Counted from the first letter of the stretch, positions 52,928 through 61,995 are shown. The stretch is 64,000 nucleotides of DNA from JBBSAT01 sp046351235 (GCA_046351235.1 JAXLYV010000007.1:334398-398397), one strand, 5' to 3'. Notes: a model not told the origin generated them from the sequence alone. Numbers and translations: made by a program.

Positions 52928-53956
52928 TCACGCGCCGGCCTCGCGCGTCAGCTCGCGGAGCACCACGGTGGCGTAGGCGCCCGCCGGGAGCACGAACGAG
53001 AGCACGAGCCCGTGCTCGTCGGCCTCCACGCGTGGCTCGCTCAGCCGGAAGCGGTAGGGACGGCGCGTGCCTTCGCCGGCCCGGCGGAAGCGCTCGAGCT
53101 TCGCTTGGTCGAGGCCTGCGCGCGCGAGCGCCTCTTCTTCGGCGGCCCGCGCTTCGCCCTCGGGCCAGCGCATCTCGGCGCCGAACATCGGGCCGGTGGC
53201 GCTGATCTCGAAGCGCGCGGCGCGCGCACGCGCCTCCTCCAGGTCCGTCGCGACGAACATGCCGCCGCTGTCTTCCTTGCGGCAGAGATCGCCCGGCATC
53301 ACGCCGCCGAGGCCGATGCCCGCGACGCGCGAAGCGCAGAGCTCGTTGAAGATCGCCGACTGCACCGCGGAGACGTGCAGCTTGCGCTCGAAGGGCGCGC
53401 GCGGCGGGCGGGCATCGCCCACGATCCACTCGCGCGCGCGCGTGAGCGTGGCGCCGCCCCGCCCGAAGCGCTGCTCGCCGAAGAACGCGGGGACGCCGCT
53501 CTCGGCGAGCGTCGCGAGCGTCCGCGTCGCGTCGTCGAGCCGCGCGGGATCGGCGCCGCGCAAGCGCAGCGTGAAGCGATTGCCGGTGAGGTGTCCGGTC
53601 CGGAGCTTGTTGCCGTGCCGTGCGGCCTCGAGCACGCGGATCCCGTCGAGCGCGAGCCCGAGGGCCGCGTCGCGATCGCCGCGCTGGAAGCTCGCCCACT
53701 GCGTCGTGCGCGCGTGCCGGTCCTTGAGGCCGGCGTAGCCGGGAGGCTCCTTCACGCCGAGCGCACGGGCGATCTGCCCGACCGCCCTCTCGGTATCCAG
53801 GCCCGTCTTCTCGAAGCGGACGAAGAGGTGCTCGCCCTCGCCGGAAGGTGTGTAGGCGGGGATCTCGTCGACGACGAAATCTCCCGGAACCGCTTTGATC
53901 GCGCCGGCGATCGGGTGCTCGAGCGCGGTGACGAAGGGCAGGGTGCGGACGTCCAA
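52928..53956 (-). CDS. truD: tRNA pseudouridine synthase D
   Basis: The protein has 342 residues. It modifies U13 of tRNA. The family motif GYAGLKDRHARTTQWAS contains the catalytic Asp. HGNKLRTGHLTGNRFTLRLRG and FGEQRFGRGG are further TruD blocks, and the TRUD insert domain lies between about 150 and 300. I place the start at TTG 53956, preceded by GGGAG, because upstream ATG choices would add about 50 residues of poor coding character overlapping the divergent gene. Confidence 0.92.
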   Translation of the reverse strand: MDVRTLPFVTALEHPIAGAIKAVPGDFVVDEIPAYTPSGEGEHLFVRFEKTGLDTERAVGQIARALGVKEPPGYAGLKDRHARTTQWASFQRGDRDAALGLALDGIRVLEAARHGNKLRTGHLTGNRFTLRLRGADPARLDDATRTLATLAESGVPAFFGEQRFGRGGATLTRAREWIVGDARPPRAPFERKLHVSAVQSAIFNELCASRVAGIGLGGVMPGDLCRKEDSGGMFVATDLEEARARAARFEISATGPMFGAEMRWPEGEARAAEEEALARAGLDQAKLERFRRAGEGTRRPYRFRLSEPRVEADEHGLVLSFVLPAGAYATVVLRELTREAGA

Positions 53957-54057
53957 GGCAGACTCCCGCGCGGACCATAGCCCTGCGCCCGGGCCACAGG
54001 CCGAAAAAACCGTTGCGTCGCCGCGTTTGTCGGTACCATCGGCGATGGGAGGGCCTG

Positions 54058-55176
54058 GTGGGGACATCGCGCTCGGAGCGCCTTCGAGCCGAAGCGAGTC
54101 GCTTGCTTGCATCGGGGGTCGCGGGGAACGTCTTCCCCGGCGCCGCGGTCGCGATCTCGTTCCGCGACGCCGCAGGCAAGCTCGAGCTCGTCACGGCGTC
54201 GGCGGGCACGCTCGCCCCGGGCGGCAAGGCGTGCGAGGACGAGACGCCCTTCGATCTCGCGTCGCTCACGAAGCCGATCTTCGCGGCCGCCGCGCTTCGC
54301 CTCGTGGCGCGCGGCTCGCTCACGCTCGAGGCCAAGCCCGAGCAGTTCATCGTCGATGCGCGCGGGACGCCGGGCGGAAACGCGACGCTCGAGCAGCTGC
54401 TCACGCATCGCTCGGGGCTCGCGGCGTGGGGTGGGCTCTACCTCGACGTGCCGCACGAGCCGGGCACGAGCGCAGCGCGCCGATGGATCCTGGGCGAGGC
54501 GTGTCGCCGGACCGACGACGGCCCGGCTGGGCGCTCGGTGTACAGCGACCTCGGCTACATCGTGGCGGGCGAGATGGTCGCGCGCGCGAGCGGGAAAGAT
54601 CTCGACGAGCTCCTGGCCGTGGAGGTGCTCGCGCCGCTGGGCCTCGCCGATCACCAGCTCGCCTATGCGGCGACGCTGCCGGCCGATCGTCTCGGGGAGC
54701 TCCAGCGCAAAGCGGCGGCGACCGAGCGCGACGAGTGGCGCGGGCGGATGCTGAAGGGTGAGGTGCACGACGAGAACTGCCACGCGCTCGGCGGCGTCTC
54801 GGGGCACGCGGGCATCTTCGGCACGGCGCGCGGCGTCGCTTCGTTCGCGCGTGCGTACCTGGACGCGGCGCGCGGCAAGGGGGCGTTCTTGCCGAAGCTG
54901 CTCGTGGATCGCGCGCTCGCCCCGCGCCCGGGCGGCACGCACCTGCTCGGCTGGGACAGCAAGGCCGGCCCCGAGAGCGCGGTCGGCAAGCGCGCGAGCA
55001 TGCGCACGTTCGGGCACCTCGGCTTCACCGGCACGAGCGTCTGGTGCGATCCCGAGCGCGACCTCGTGGTGGTGCTGCTCACCAATCGCGTCTGCCCGAG
55101 CCGGGCGAACCTGAAGATCCGCGGCTTCCGTCCCGCGTTCTACGACGGCGTCTTCGCGCTCTTCGACAGCGCGTGA
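54058..55176 (+). CDS. Beta-lactamase-fold serine hydrolase
   Basis: The protein has 372 residues from a GTG with GGGAGG five bases upstream. SxxK is in DLASLTKPIF (nucleophile Ser and Lys). The YxN-like block is YSDLGYIVAGEMV, with Asp in place of Asn. The third block is HLGFTGTSVWCDPE. This matches class C beta-lactamase/esterase EstB relatives, more often esterases or D-aminopeptidases than antibiotic resistance. No signal peptide is seen, so it is probably cytoplasmic. It is divergent from truD. Confidence 0.88.
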   Translation: MGTSRSERLRAEASRLLASGVAGNVFPGAAVAISFRDAAGKLELVTASAGTLAPGGKACEDETPFDLASLTKPIFAAAALRLVARGSLTLEAKPEQFIVDARGTPGGNATLEQLLTHRSGLAAWGGLYLDVPHEPGTSAARRWILGEACRRTDDGPAGRSVYSDLGYIVAGEMVARASGKDLDELLAVEVLAPLGLADHQLAYAATLPADRLGELQRKAAATERDEWRGRMLKGEVHDENCHALGGVSGHAGIFGTARGVASFARAYLDAARGKGAFLPKLLVDRALAPRPGGTHLLGWDSKAGPESAVGKRASMRTFGHLGFTGTSVWCDPERDLVVVLLTNRVCPSRANLKIRGFRPAFYDGVFALFDSA

Positions 55177-55186
55177 TAGCCACCCG

Positions 55187-55264
55187 TGCTCGGCCCGGAG
55201 GGCCCGTACCGGAGCGCGCTCAGCGCGCGGAGGGGAGGGCTCGGAGCGGGCGAGCCGTTCGATG
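55187..55264 (-). repeat. Inverted copy of the 90-bp palindromic unit
   Basis: The reverse complement aligns with the unit at 3291 along its whole length (GAACGGCTCGCCCGCTCCG at one end). A second fragment starting CACCCGTGCTCG lies at 55275-55300. It sits between a plus-strand and a minus-strand 3' end. Confidence 0.75.
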
Positions 55265-55310
55265 GCGTGAAAGCCACCCGTGCTCGCGCCGGAGCGCGCA
55301 GCGCGCCGAA

Positions 55311-55952
55311 TCACTCCTCGGCGGCGTCGTCCATCGGCGAGAACGCGCCGAGGAAGGGCGTCCACTCCGGGTAGCGCTGCGAGGGCGCGGCCATGCGGAG
55401 CGCCGTGCTCCAGCCGGGGCGCGTGGGTCGCACGCGCAGCGTCATCCCGCACTCGTCGGGCAGGCGATAGCCCTTCTCGAGGTTGCAGTCGCGGCACGAG
55501 GTCACGAGGTTGTCCCACGTGCTCTTGCCGCCGCGGCTCTTCGGCAGGACGTGGTCGAGGTTCAGCTCGCGCACGTGCGGTCGCTCGCCGCAGTACTGAC
55601 AGGTGAACGAGTCCCGCAGGAAGATGTTGCGCCGCGAGAGGCGCAGCGGCGCGCTCGGCACGCGGCCGTAGTTGGTGAGCAGCAACACGCGCGGCACGCG
55701 CACGGGCCCGCGCGGAGTACCGATCGTCTCCTCCGTGGTGCTGGGCTCGTGTCGCACCCAGTCGTCCCAGGTGTGCGGCTCGAAGCGCGCGTCGAGCGCT
55801 CGTGCGCGCCCGAGGAAGAGCAGCGTGAAGGCCTGCCGTGCCGTCGTGATCCGCACGGGCGCGAAGTTCCGGTTCAGCACCAGGACCGGTGCGCTCAAAC
55901 CCGTCTTCGTGGTCTCCCTCGAAGCCAGAGTCCCGGTTGGGCCCGCGAGCAC
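55311..55952 (-). CDS. HNH endonuclease
   Basis: About 213 residues. A beta start (VLVLNRNFAPVRITTARQAF) is followed by the HNH core. CQYCGERP and CRDCNLEKG give two Cys pairs for structural zinc. LNLDHVLPKSRGGKSTWDNL carries the catalytic His and Asn. This matches the widespread chromosomal family that begins LVLN and is often called 5-methylcytosine-specific-like, although its physiological role is unknown. The GTG at 55952 is my best start; the frame stays open far upstream without coding character. Confidence 0.85.
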   Translation of the reverse strand: MLAGPTGTLASRETTKTGLSAPVLVLNRNFAPVRITTARQAFTLLFLGRARALDARFEPHTWDDWVRHEPSTTEETIGTPRGPVRVPRVLLLTNYGRVPSAPLRLSRRNIFLRDSFTCQYCGERPHVRELNLDHVLPKSRGGKSTWDNLVTSCRDCNLEKGYRLPDECGMTLRVRPTRPGWSTALRMAAPSQRYPEWTPFLGAFSPMDDAAEE

Positions 55953-56025
55953 GGTGGAACTATAGCGCAATGCCGGCGAGGGCTCGTTGCCGCGGAGGGG
56001 CCGAGTTGGTAAGCCGCGCGTGACG

Positions 56026-57600
56026 ATGTCCGACACCGTTCCCCCGCCGGGCCCGCCCGAGGGCGCCTCCCCGGACGACGAGGCGTCGCGGCCCTCGCTC
56101 GAGCCGATGGACTCGCTGCCGCCGCCCCCGGTCGGGCGCACGGTTCCGCGGATCTTCGTGGTGAGCGGGGGCAAAGGCGGCCTCGGCAAGACGGTCCTCG
56201 CGGCCAACCTGGGCGTGTACCTCGCCAGCGTCGGCCGGCGGGCGCTGCTCGTCGACGCAGACCCGCAGGGTGCCAACGCGCACACCCTCGTCGGTGTTTC
56301 CGGATCCGTCGCGCGGCGATCGCACGAGCCGATCGACACGCCCGTCCCGGGGCTGCGCCTCTTGCACACGGGGGCCGACGAAGGGCTCTCGGGGCTGCGG
56401 CGCGCCAAGAGCACGCGCAGCCTCTTCGACGAGCTGCTCGTCTTTCCGGGGACCGACTACGTCGTCGTCGATCTCGGCACGGCGACGACCCGTGCGGCGA
56501 TCGCGGCGATGCTGCGGGGCGGCACGCCGATCCTCGTGACCCTGCCCGAGCCGACGGCGCTCGAGTCGACCTACCGGGTGATCTCGCGCGCGTTCCTCGC
56601 GCACCTCGTCGCCCAGACGGCCCGTGCCGATCGCCTGGTGATCGCCGCGCGCGCGCGGCAGCTCGGTGGCTCGCCGCCGCCGCTCGATCTCTGGCGCAGC
56701 CTCGAGGACGACGGGCACCCGCTGGCCGACGACGTGCGCGCGGCGATGGAGGCGTTCCGTCCCGCGCTGGTGCTCGCGCAGACGCGACTGCGCGCCGATC
56801 TCGATCTCGGCGACTCGATCCGCAGCACGGTGCGACGCCGGCTCGGGATCACGCTCGAGTACCTCGGCCACGTCGAGTACGACGACACCGTCTGGAGCTG
56901 CGTGCGCTCGCGCAAGCTGCTGCTCGTCGAGAGCCCCGGCACGAAGGCCGCGAAGAACATCGAGAAGATCGCGCGCCGCCTGCTCGCGATCGAGTCGGGC
57001 AAGCGCCGCCCCGCAGTGCGCACCGTGCCGCCCGAGAGCCACCACGATCTGCTCGAGGTCGAGCGCGGCGCGACCGAAGAAGAAGTGCGGCGCGCCTACA
57101 AGCGCAGCCGCGAGGTCTACGCCCAGGGGGCGCTCGCCTGCTACGGGCTCTTCGAGCCGCAGGAGATCGAGGCGCTCCGCGCGCGCCTCGACGAGGCCCA
57201 CGACGTGCTGCTCGATCCGGCGCGTCGGCGGCCCTACGAGCTGAGCGTGTTCCCACCCTCGGCCGAGCACGACGAGCCGCTGCCGGCGCACGGCGAGCGC
57301 GAAGAGCCGCTGCCGCCGGCGCCGGAGATCACGCCCGACACGGCGTTCACGGGCGCGATCCTGAAGGCCGTGCGCGAGAGCCGCGGCGTGCGCCTCGAAG
57401 AGATCAGCACGCGCACGAAGGTCGGTATTCCGTATCTCGCGGCGATCGAGGCCGACGACTTCGCGGCGCTGCCGGCGCCGGTCTACGTGCGCGGCTTCGT
57501 GGGCGAGCTCGCGAAGTACCTCGGGCTCGACGCCACGCAGGTCGCGCGCACCTACGTGCGTCGCCTTCGGCGCGCGATCGAAGAGCGCAAGGCGGGCTGA
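56026..57600 (+). CDS. MinD-like ATPase fused to J-like and RodZ-like HTH domains
   Basis: The protein has 524 residues. Residues about 42-290 are a ParA/MinD-type ATPase: deviant Walker A SGGKGGLGKTVLAANLG, Walker B VVVDLGTA. About 345-405 resemble a DnaJ domain (HDLLEVERGATEEEVRRAYK, LDEAHDVLLDPARRRPYEL) but lack the HPD tripeptide. The end (AILKAVRESRGVRLEEISTR, then YVRGFVGELAKYLGLD) is a RodZ-type helix-turn-helix. This three-part layout is known from delta-proteobacterial genomes. A role in spatial organisation of the pole or motility apparatus is inference. Its stop overlaps the maf start (TGATG). Confidence 0.88.
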   Translation: MSDTVPPPGPPEGASPDDEASRPSLEPMDSLPPPPVGRTVPRIFVVSGGKGGLGKTVLAANLGVYLASVGRRALLVDADPQGANAHTLVGVSGSVARRSHEPIDTPVPGLRLLHTGADEGLSGLRRAKSTRSLFDELLVFPGTDYVVVDLGTATTRAAIAAMLRGGTPILVTLPEPTALESTYRVISRAFLAHLVAQTARADRLVIAARARQLGGSPPPLDLWRSLEDDGHPLADDVRAAMEAFRPALVLAQTRLRADLDLGDSIRSTVRRRLGITLEYLGHVEYDDTVWSCVRSRKLLLVESPGTKAAKNIEKIARRLLAIESGKRRPAVRTVPPESHHDLLEVERGATEEEVRRAYKRSREVYAQGALACYGLFEPQEIEALRARLDEAHDVLLDPARRRPYELSVFPPSAEHDEPLPAHGEREEPLPPAPEITPDTAFTGAILKAVRESRGVRLEEISTRTKVGIPYLAAIEADDFAALPAPVYVRGFVGELAKYLGLDATQVARTYVRRLRRAIEERKAG

Positions 57601-58172
57601 TGCGCCTCGTGCTCGCCAGCGGATCGCCGCGGCGTCGCGAGATCCTCGCGGCGCTCGGGCTCGCGTTCGTGGTGCGGCCGACCGACGCCGACGAGACGCC
57701 GCGCGCAGGCGAGGATGCGAAGGCGCTCGCTCTTCGTGTGGCGCGCGCGAAGCTCGACGCCGCCGAGAAGGCGCCGGGCGAAGCGACGCTCGCGGCCGAC
57801 ACGGTGGTGGACGTGGATGGTGTGCCGCTCAACAAGCCCGAGAGCGACGAGGACGCCAAGCGCATGCTGCGCCTGCTCTCCGGCCGCACGCACCGCGTGC
57901 ACACGGCGATCGCGGTGGCCGCCCGGGGAAACGTCTTCTCGCGGGTCGTCACGACCGACGTCGTCTTCCGCGCGCTCGACGAGGGCACGATCGATCGCTA
58001 CGTCGCGACGGGCGAGGGGCGCGACAAGGCGGGCGCCTACGGCGTGCAGGGCATGGCGGCCGGGATGGTCGTCGAGGTGCGCGGATCCCCGTCGAACGTG
58101 ATCGGCCTGCCGGCGGCGGAGACGATTGCGCTGCTCGAGGAGGCTGGCGCGCTCGAGAGGTGGCCGTCGTGA
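57600..58172 (+). CDS. maf: Maf nucleotide pyrophosphatase
   Basis: The protein has 190 residues. LVLASGSPRRREILAALGL is the Maf signature. AADTVVDVDG, NKPESDEDA and the KAGAYGVQG block complete the active site. Maf proteins hydrolyse non-canonical or canonical NTPs such as dTTP and UTP and can arrest septation. It is translationally coupled to the genes before and after by overlapping stop and start codons. Confidence 0.94.
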   Translation: MRLVLASGSPRRREILAALGLAFVVRPTDADETPRAGEDAKALALRVARAKLDAAEKAPGEATLAADTVVDVDGVPLNKPESDEDAKRMLRLLSGRTHRVHTAIAVAARGNVFSRVVTTDVVFRALDEGTIDRYVATGEGRDKAGAYGVQGMAAGMVVEVRGSPSNVIGLPAAETIALLEEAGALERWPS

Positions 58173-58828
58173 CCGAGATCGCCGCGAAGCTCGCCGAGGT
58201 GCGCGCCCGGATCGCGCGAGCGGCCGAGCGCGCGCGGCGCGATCCGGCGGGCGTCGCGCTGGTCGCGGTCTCGAAGATGCACGACGCGAGCGCGGTGCGT
58301 GCCGCCTACGAGGCGGGGCAGCGCCTGTTCGGCGAGAACTACGTGCAGGAGCTCGACGAGAAGGCGCGCGCGCTCGAGGCGCTGCCCGGGATCGAGTGGC
58401 ACTTCATCGGGCACCTCCAGCGCAACAAGGTCAAGACGGTGCTCCGCGCGCGGCCCGTGGTGCACACGGTCGATTCGACGCGCCTCGCGAGCGAGCTCGC
58501 TTCGCGCAGCGATGCGCGCACGCGCGTGCTCGTCCAGGTGAACGTCGCCCGCGAGCCGCAGAAGTCGGGCGCGCTGCCCGAAGAGGTCGACGCCCTGGTC
58601 GCGCACGTCCGCGCGCTGCCGGCGCTCCAGCTCGTCGGGCTGATGACGATCCCGCCCGAGGGCGAGCCCGAGACGGCGCGGCCGCACTTCCGCGCGCTCC
58701 GCGAGATGGCGGAGCGCCACGGCCTCTCTGAGCTCTCGATGGGGATGAGCGCGGATCTCGACGTCGCGATCGAAGAGGGCGCGACGCTCGTGCGCGTCGG
58801 CACCGCCATCTTCGGCGCGCGCGGGTAG
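58169..58828 (+). CDS. yggS: PLP homeostasis protein, YggS family
   Basis: About 219 residues. LVAVSKMHDASAVRAAYEAG holds the PLP-binding Lys. FGENYVQELDEK, EWHFIGHLQRNK, LMTIPP and SMGMSADLDVAIEEGATLVR are family blocks. It binds PLP but has no known catalysis, and controls vitamin B6 and amino-acid balance. GTG 58169 overlaps the maf stop and has GAGAGG nine bases upstream; GTG 58160 is also possible. The family is commonly near division genes. Confidence 0.94.
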   Translation: MTEIAAKLAEVRARIARAAERARRDPAGVALVAVSKMHDASAVRAAYEAGQRLFGENYVQELDEKARALEALPGIEWHFIGHLQRNKVKTVLRARPVVHTVDSTRLASELASRSDARTRVLVQVNVAREPQKSGALPEEVDALVAHVRALPALQLVGLMTIPPEGEPETARPHFRALREMAERHGLSELSMGMSADLDVAIEEGATLVRVGTAIFGARG

Positions 58829-58868
58829 CGCTGCGTCAGCTCAACCGCGCACGCACACGCAGCGCGCG

Positions 58869-59390
58869 TCAGTTCATCGGCGCGGGCGCTGGCTCGGCCG
58901 GGGCCTCCGGCGCAGCGCCGGGCTTCTTCGGCGCCGTGAGGCCGAGCTCCTCGAGCGGATCGCCGCTCCACAAGCGGCCACGCGCCATGTGCGACCACAT
59001 CCGGAGGTCGCCGAGGAAGGACCAGAGCGGGTACTGGAACGTCGCCGGGCGGTTGCCCTCGACGCCGAAGTGCCCGGCCCAGGCGAAGGCGTACGCGCTC
59101 ACGACGCCGAGCGGGAACGTCAGCGGCGCGACCATCGACGGCAGGGCGACCATGCCGGCGATGTGCGCGAGCGGGCGGCCCTCCTTCTCCTTCGTGGCGC
59201 CGTGCGCGAGGAGCGCGCCGAAGCCCGCCATCGCGAGCGGGAAGCGCACGGGATTCATCACGGTGCTCGCGGCGCAGCTCGCGAAGAAGCCGGTGGTGCC
59301 GACGAAGTGCAGGCGGCGCGAGGTCGCGTTGCGGTGCTCGGACAAGTAGTAGGGCCAGAACTCCTCGAACGACTGGAAACGCTCGCTCAT
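58869..59390 (-). CDS. DUF962/Mpo1-like membrane protein
   Basis: The protein has 173 residues from ATG 59390, with GGAGG upstream. FWPYYLSEHRNATSRRLHFVGT is the DUF962 signature, with the conserved His residues. Hydrophobic helices follow (GFFASCAASTV, MAGFGALLA, FPLGVVSAYAFAWAG), then NRPATFQYPLWSFLGDLRMW. Yeast Mpo1 is an iron dioxygenase acting on 2-hydroxy fatty acids; bacterial members are mostly unstudied. The C-terminal tail is Pro/Ala-rich. Confidence 0.88.
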   Translation of the reverse strand: MSERFQSFEEFWPYYLSEHRNATSRRLHFVGTTGFFASCAASTVMNPVRFPLAMAGFGALLAHGATKEKEGRPLAHIAGMVALPSMVAPLTFPLGVVSAYAFAWAGHFGVEGNRPATFQYPLWSFLGDLRMWSHMARGRLWSGDPLEELGLTAPKKPGAAPEAPAEPAPAPMN

Positions 59391-59455
59391 GACGTGCCTC
59401 CGCGGAGCGCACAGCCTAACGCGAGCCTCCGTCCCTCGGCCAGCCTCGCCACGTT

Positions 59456-60052
59456 TCAGCGGGACGCCAGCGAGCGCACCAGCGCGCGCGCCTCGTCCAT
59501 GCTCGCCGCAGCCACGAGGAAGCCGTGATCGCGGCGGATCCACGTGCGGTGGCGCGGGTAGGGCGCGGCGGAGAGCATCGCGCGCGTCGCCTCGAGGTCT
59601 TCGCGGGTGCCGAAGGTGGTGGCCTCGGCGGAGATGGGTAGGCCGAGGCGCCTCGCGTCGGCCTCGGTCGAGAGCGCATGGCCGTGCAGGGTGGCCCGCG
59701 CGCCGCAGGTGAGCGCGCAGGCGTGGAGCGCGAGGTCGCTCGTGGGCTCGCGACCGGGCTCGCCGCGGAACACGACGTGGAAGCGCTCCGCGTCGAACGC
59801 GAGCACCTCGACGACGGCCGGCTCGCCGGGGCGACGCGCGCTCGCGGAGGTGAGAAAGGACGCGCCCTCGAGCGCGAGCGCGCCGTTGCCGGCGACGCCA
59901 CCGTCCTCGAGGAGCGGCGCGAGGCCCAATGTCTCGAGCTCGCGCAGCGCGGCCGCGAGCTCCTCTGCGCGCGCGAGGGCCGCTGCGCTCGCCGTGCCCA
60001 CGCGCTCGCCCTCGAAGCGCGCGCGCCGCTCTCCAGAGACCACTCGCTCCAT
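59456..60052 (-). CDS. Class II aldolase/adducin-like protein
   Basis: The protein has 198 residues from ATG 60052. The block HACALTCGARATLHGHALST and a late RRDHGFLVAAASMDEARALV resemble the metal-binding and C-terminal parts of class II aldolases (compare the HTH and NHG motifs in the family). The first His pair is poorly conserved, so it may lack aldolase activity. It is divergent from the YdcF-like gene with 27 bases between starts. Confidence 0.6.
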   Translation of the reverse strand: MERVVSGERRARFEGERVGTASAAALARAEELAAALRELETLGLAPLLEDGGVAGNGALALEGASFLTSASARRPGEPAVVEVLAFDAERFHVVFRGEPGREPTSDLALHACALTCGARATLHGHALSTEADARRLGLPISAEATTFGTREDLEATRAMLSAAPYPRHRTWIRRDHGFLVAAASMDEARALVRSLASR

Positions 60053-60079
60053 CGCGACGGACGATACGCTGCGGCGTCG

Positions 60080-60631
60080 ATGTTCGCCTGGCTCACGCTC
60101 GCGCTGGCTTGGCCGCTCGCGGCCTTGGCGCTCACGCGCGCCGGACGCTCGCGCCCCGCGTCCGGCGCGCGCTTCGATGCCATCGTGGTCCTGGGCTGCC
60201 GCGTGCGCGCCGATGGCAGCGCGAGCCCGGCGCTCGTCCGGCGCATCGAGCTCGGTTGCCAGCTGCTCCGCGAAGGGCTCGCCCCGAAGCTCGTCGTGAC
60301 GGGCGGCGCGGTGGGGGGGCCTCTCACCGAGGCCGAGGCCGCGCGGCGCGTGATCGCGGAGCGCGCGCTCGCGCCGCTCGACCGCGTCGTGCTCGAGCCC
60401 GAGGCGCGCACGACGCGCGAGAACGCCGAGAAGACGAAGCGTCTCCTCGGCGAGGCTCGCGTGCTGGTCGTCACGAGCGATTGGCATGCGGCGCGCGCCC
60501 ACCGCCTCTTCGCGCGTCACTTCCGCGAGGTGGCGACGGCCGGCGCCGAGGGAGGCTGGAAGGGCGCCCTGCGCGAGGTGCCGCTCTTCGTGCTCGCCTC
60601 CGTGCGCGGCGGTTCGTCCCGGCGTCAGTAG
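60080..60631 (+). CDS. YdcF/ElyC-like DUF218 protein
   Basis: The protein has 183 residues. An N-terminal membrane helix (MFAWLTLALAWPLAALAL) precedes the DUF218 core. Core blocks are DAIVVLGCRVRADGSASPAL, KLVVTGGAVGG, TEAEAARRVIAE, EARTTRENAEKTKRLL and VLVVTSDWHAARAHRLF. Relatives (ElyC, SanA, YdcF) act in envelope integrity and undecaprenyl-phosphate metabolism. The stop overlaps the end of the opposite gene by seven bases. Confidence 0.88.
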   Translation: MFAWLTLALAWPLAALALTRAGRSRPASGARFDAIVVLGCRVRADGSASPALVRRIELGCQLLREGLAPKLVVTGGAVGGPLTEAEAARRVIAERALAPLDRVVLEPEARTTRENAEKTKRLLGEARVLVVTSDWHAARAHRLFARHFREVATAGAEGGWKGALREVPLFVLASVRGGSSRRQ

Positions 60632-61995
60632 CCCTGGATGACGCTCATCGCTTCGTCGTGCATCTCGTAGACGGCGGCGGGCGTCGCGGGCGCCGCGCCC
60701 GTGCTGCCGGCGGCCATCGAGGGCAGGTAGCCATCGAGCACGCGCATCGACGCGGCGCGCTCGGCCATCTGCGCGTCGCTCTCGAGCGTCGCGTACTGCT
60801 CGGTCTGCGCCGCGGCCTGCGCGAGCACCGCGCGCGCCTCCTCGACGTTGCCGGTACGGGCGAGGGCGATCGCGCGGATCGTGACCTCGGCGGCCATGAG
60901 CCGCGCCGCGTCGTGCTCGACCGTCGTGTCGCGCCCGGAAGTGAACTCCTCCTCCGAGCCCGTCGCGTGCGCGCCGAGGAAGAGACGGCGCTCCAGGCTC
61001 CCGGCGCCGTCGACCGCGTCGTCGAAGTGCAGCACGGCGTCGAGCAGCTCGACCGTGGCGCCCTCGCGGCGCGCCTGCGTCTGCATGCGCACGAGCACGT
61101 CGCGTCCGTCGCCCTCGGACAAGTCGCCGATCTCGACGCGAACGCTGTTCCCGTACTGCGACGTCGCGGGCCCGACCACGCCCACGATCGAGACGCCCGG
61201 GCCGGGCGAGAGCTCGACGTACGCGCCGCGCGCCACCGTGCGCACGAGGCGGAGCACCTCTTCGCGGAACACCGACGCGACCGCCGAAGAGTCCTCGACG
61301 GCGTGGAAGCCGCCGCCGCTGCGCTGTGCGATCGCGCCGAGGAGCGTCTCGTCGTAGTCGACGCCGAGCCCGAGCGCGGTGATCGCGATCGAGCGCTCGC
61401 CCGCCGCCTGCGCCATCGCCTCGATGCCGGAGGGATCGTTCGGCACGCCGTCCGAGAGCAGCACCACGCGGTTCACGCCCGTCGGGTCCCAGTGCCGGAC
61501 GACCTCTTCGAGCCCGGCCGTGAGACCGCCGCGCAGATCCGTCGTGCCGCTCGCCTCCATGCGGTCGATCGCCGATCCGAGCTCGTCCATCGAGTGCGAG
61601 TCGATCACCGTCGAGGGCAAGAGCACCTCGGTGGACGACGAGAACGCGACGACGGCGAGCCGGTCGCCCGCTTCCAGCTGCGAGAGCAGCGCGCGCGTCG
61701 CGGCGCGCGCATCGCCGATGGGCGCGCCGGTCATCGATCCCGACGTGTCGATCACGACCGCGAGGTTGATCGGCGGGCGATGCGCGCCGCGCACGGCCGA
61801 CGCGTCGATGTGCAGACGCGCCAGCACCTCGTTCGATTCACCCGCATGCACGAAGCGGTTGCCGAGCGATCCCGTCATCGCGATCACCTCGGGATCCCGG
61901 CCCGGAGGCCGCACTTCCGTGCCGCCGCAGCCCACCACGAACGAAGCCAAGCTCGCGCACCCGAGCGCGAGCGCCCTCACGACGCTCTTCCGCAT
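60625..61995 (-). CDS. VWA-domain lipoprotein
   Basis: The protein has 456 residues. The signal ends SLASFVVGCGGT, a lipobox. The von Willebrand A domain (about 75-250) has an intact metal site: AVVIDTSGSMTG, the Thr in SGTTDLRGGL, and LLSDGVPND. A C-terminal region of about 200 residues follows, with a beta part (ARGAYVELSPGPGVSI) and a helical end rich in Ala/Glu. The layout matches the YfbK-type VWA proteins of the envelope; a protein- or ligand-binding role is likely. GGAG precedes the ATG at 61995. Nothing coding is seen between 61996 and the intron. Confidence 0.88.
   Translation of the reverse strand: MRKSVVRALALGCASLASFVVGCGGTEVRPPGRDPEVIAMTGSLGNRFVHAGESNEVLARLHIDASAVRGAHRPPINLAVVIDTSGSMTGAPIGDARAATRALLSQLEAGDRLAVVAFSSSTEVLLPSTVIDSHSMDELGSAIDRMEASGTTDLRGGLTAGLEEVVRHWDPTGVNRVVLLSDGVPNDPSGIEAMAQAAGERSIAITALGLGVDYDETLLGAIAQRSGGGFHAVEDSSAVASVFREEVLRLVRTVARGAYVELSPGPGVSIVGVVGPATSQYGNSVRVEIGDLSEGDGRDVLVRMQTQARREGATVELLDAVLHFDDAVDGAGSLERRLFLGAHATGSEEEFTSGRDTTVEHDAARLMAAEVTIRAIALARTGNVEEARAVLAQAAAQTEQYATLESDAQMAERAASMRVLDGYLPSMAAGSTGAAPATPAAVYEMHDEAMSVIQGY

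Noticed and set aside
54013..54057. ATG 54013 as start of the serine hydrolase
   Set aside because: The added residues are Arg-rich and overlap the truD leader; GTG 54058 has a strong ribosome site right before it.
54058..55176. Antibiotic-resistance beta-lactamase
   Set aside because: There is no signal peptide, and the second motif has Asp for Asn; esterase-type relatives are a better match.
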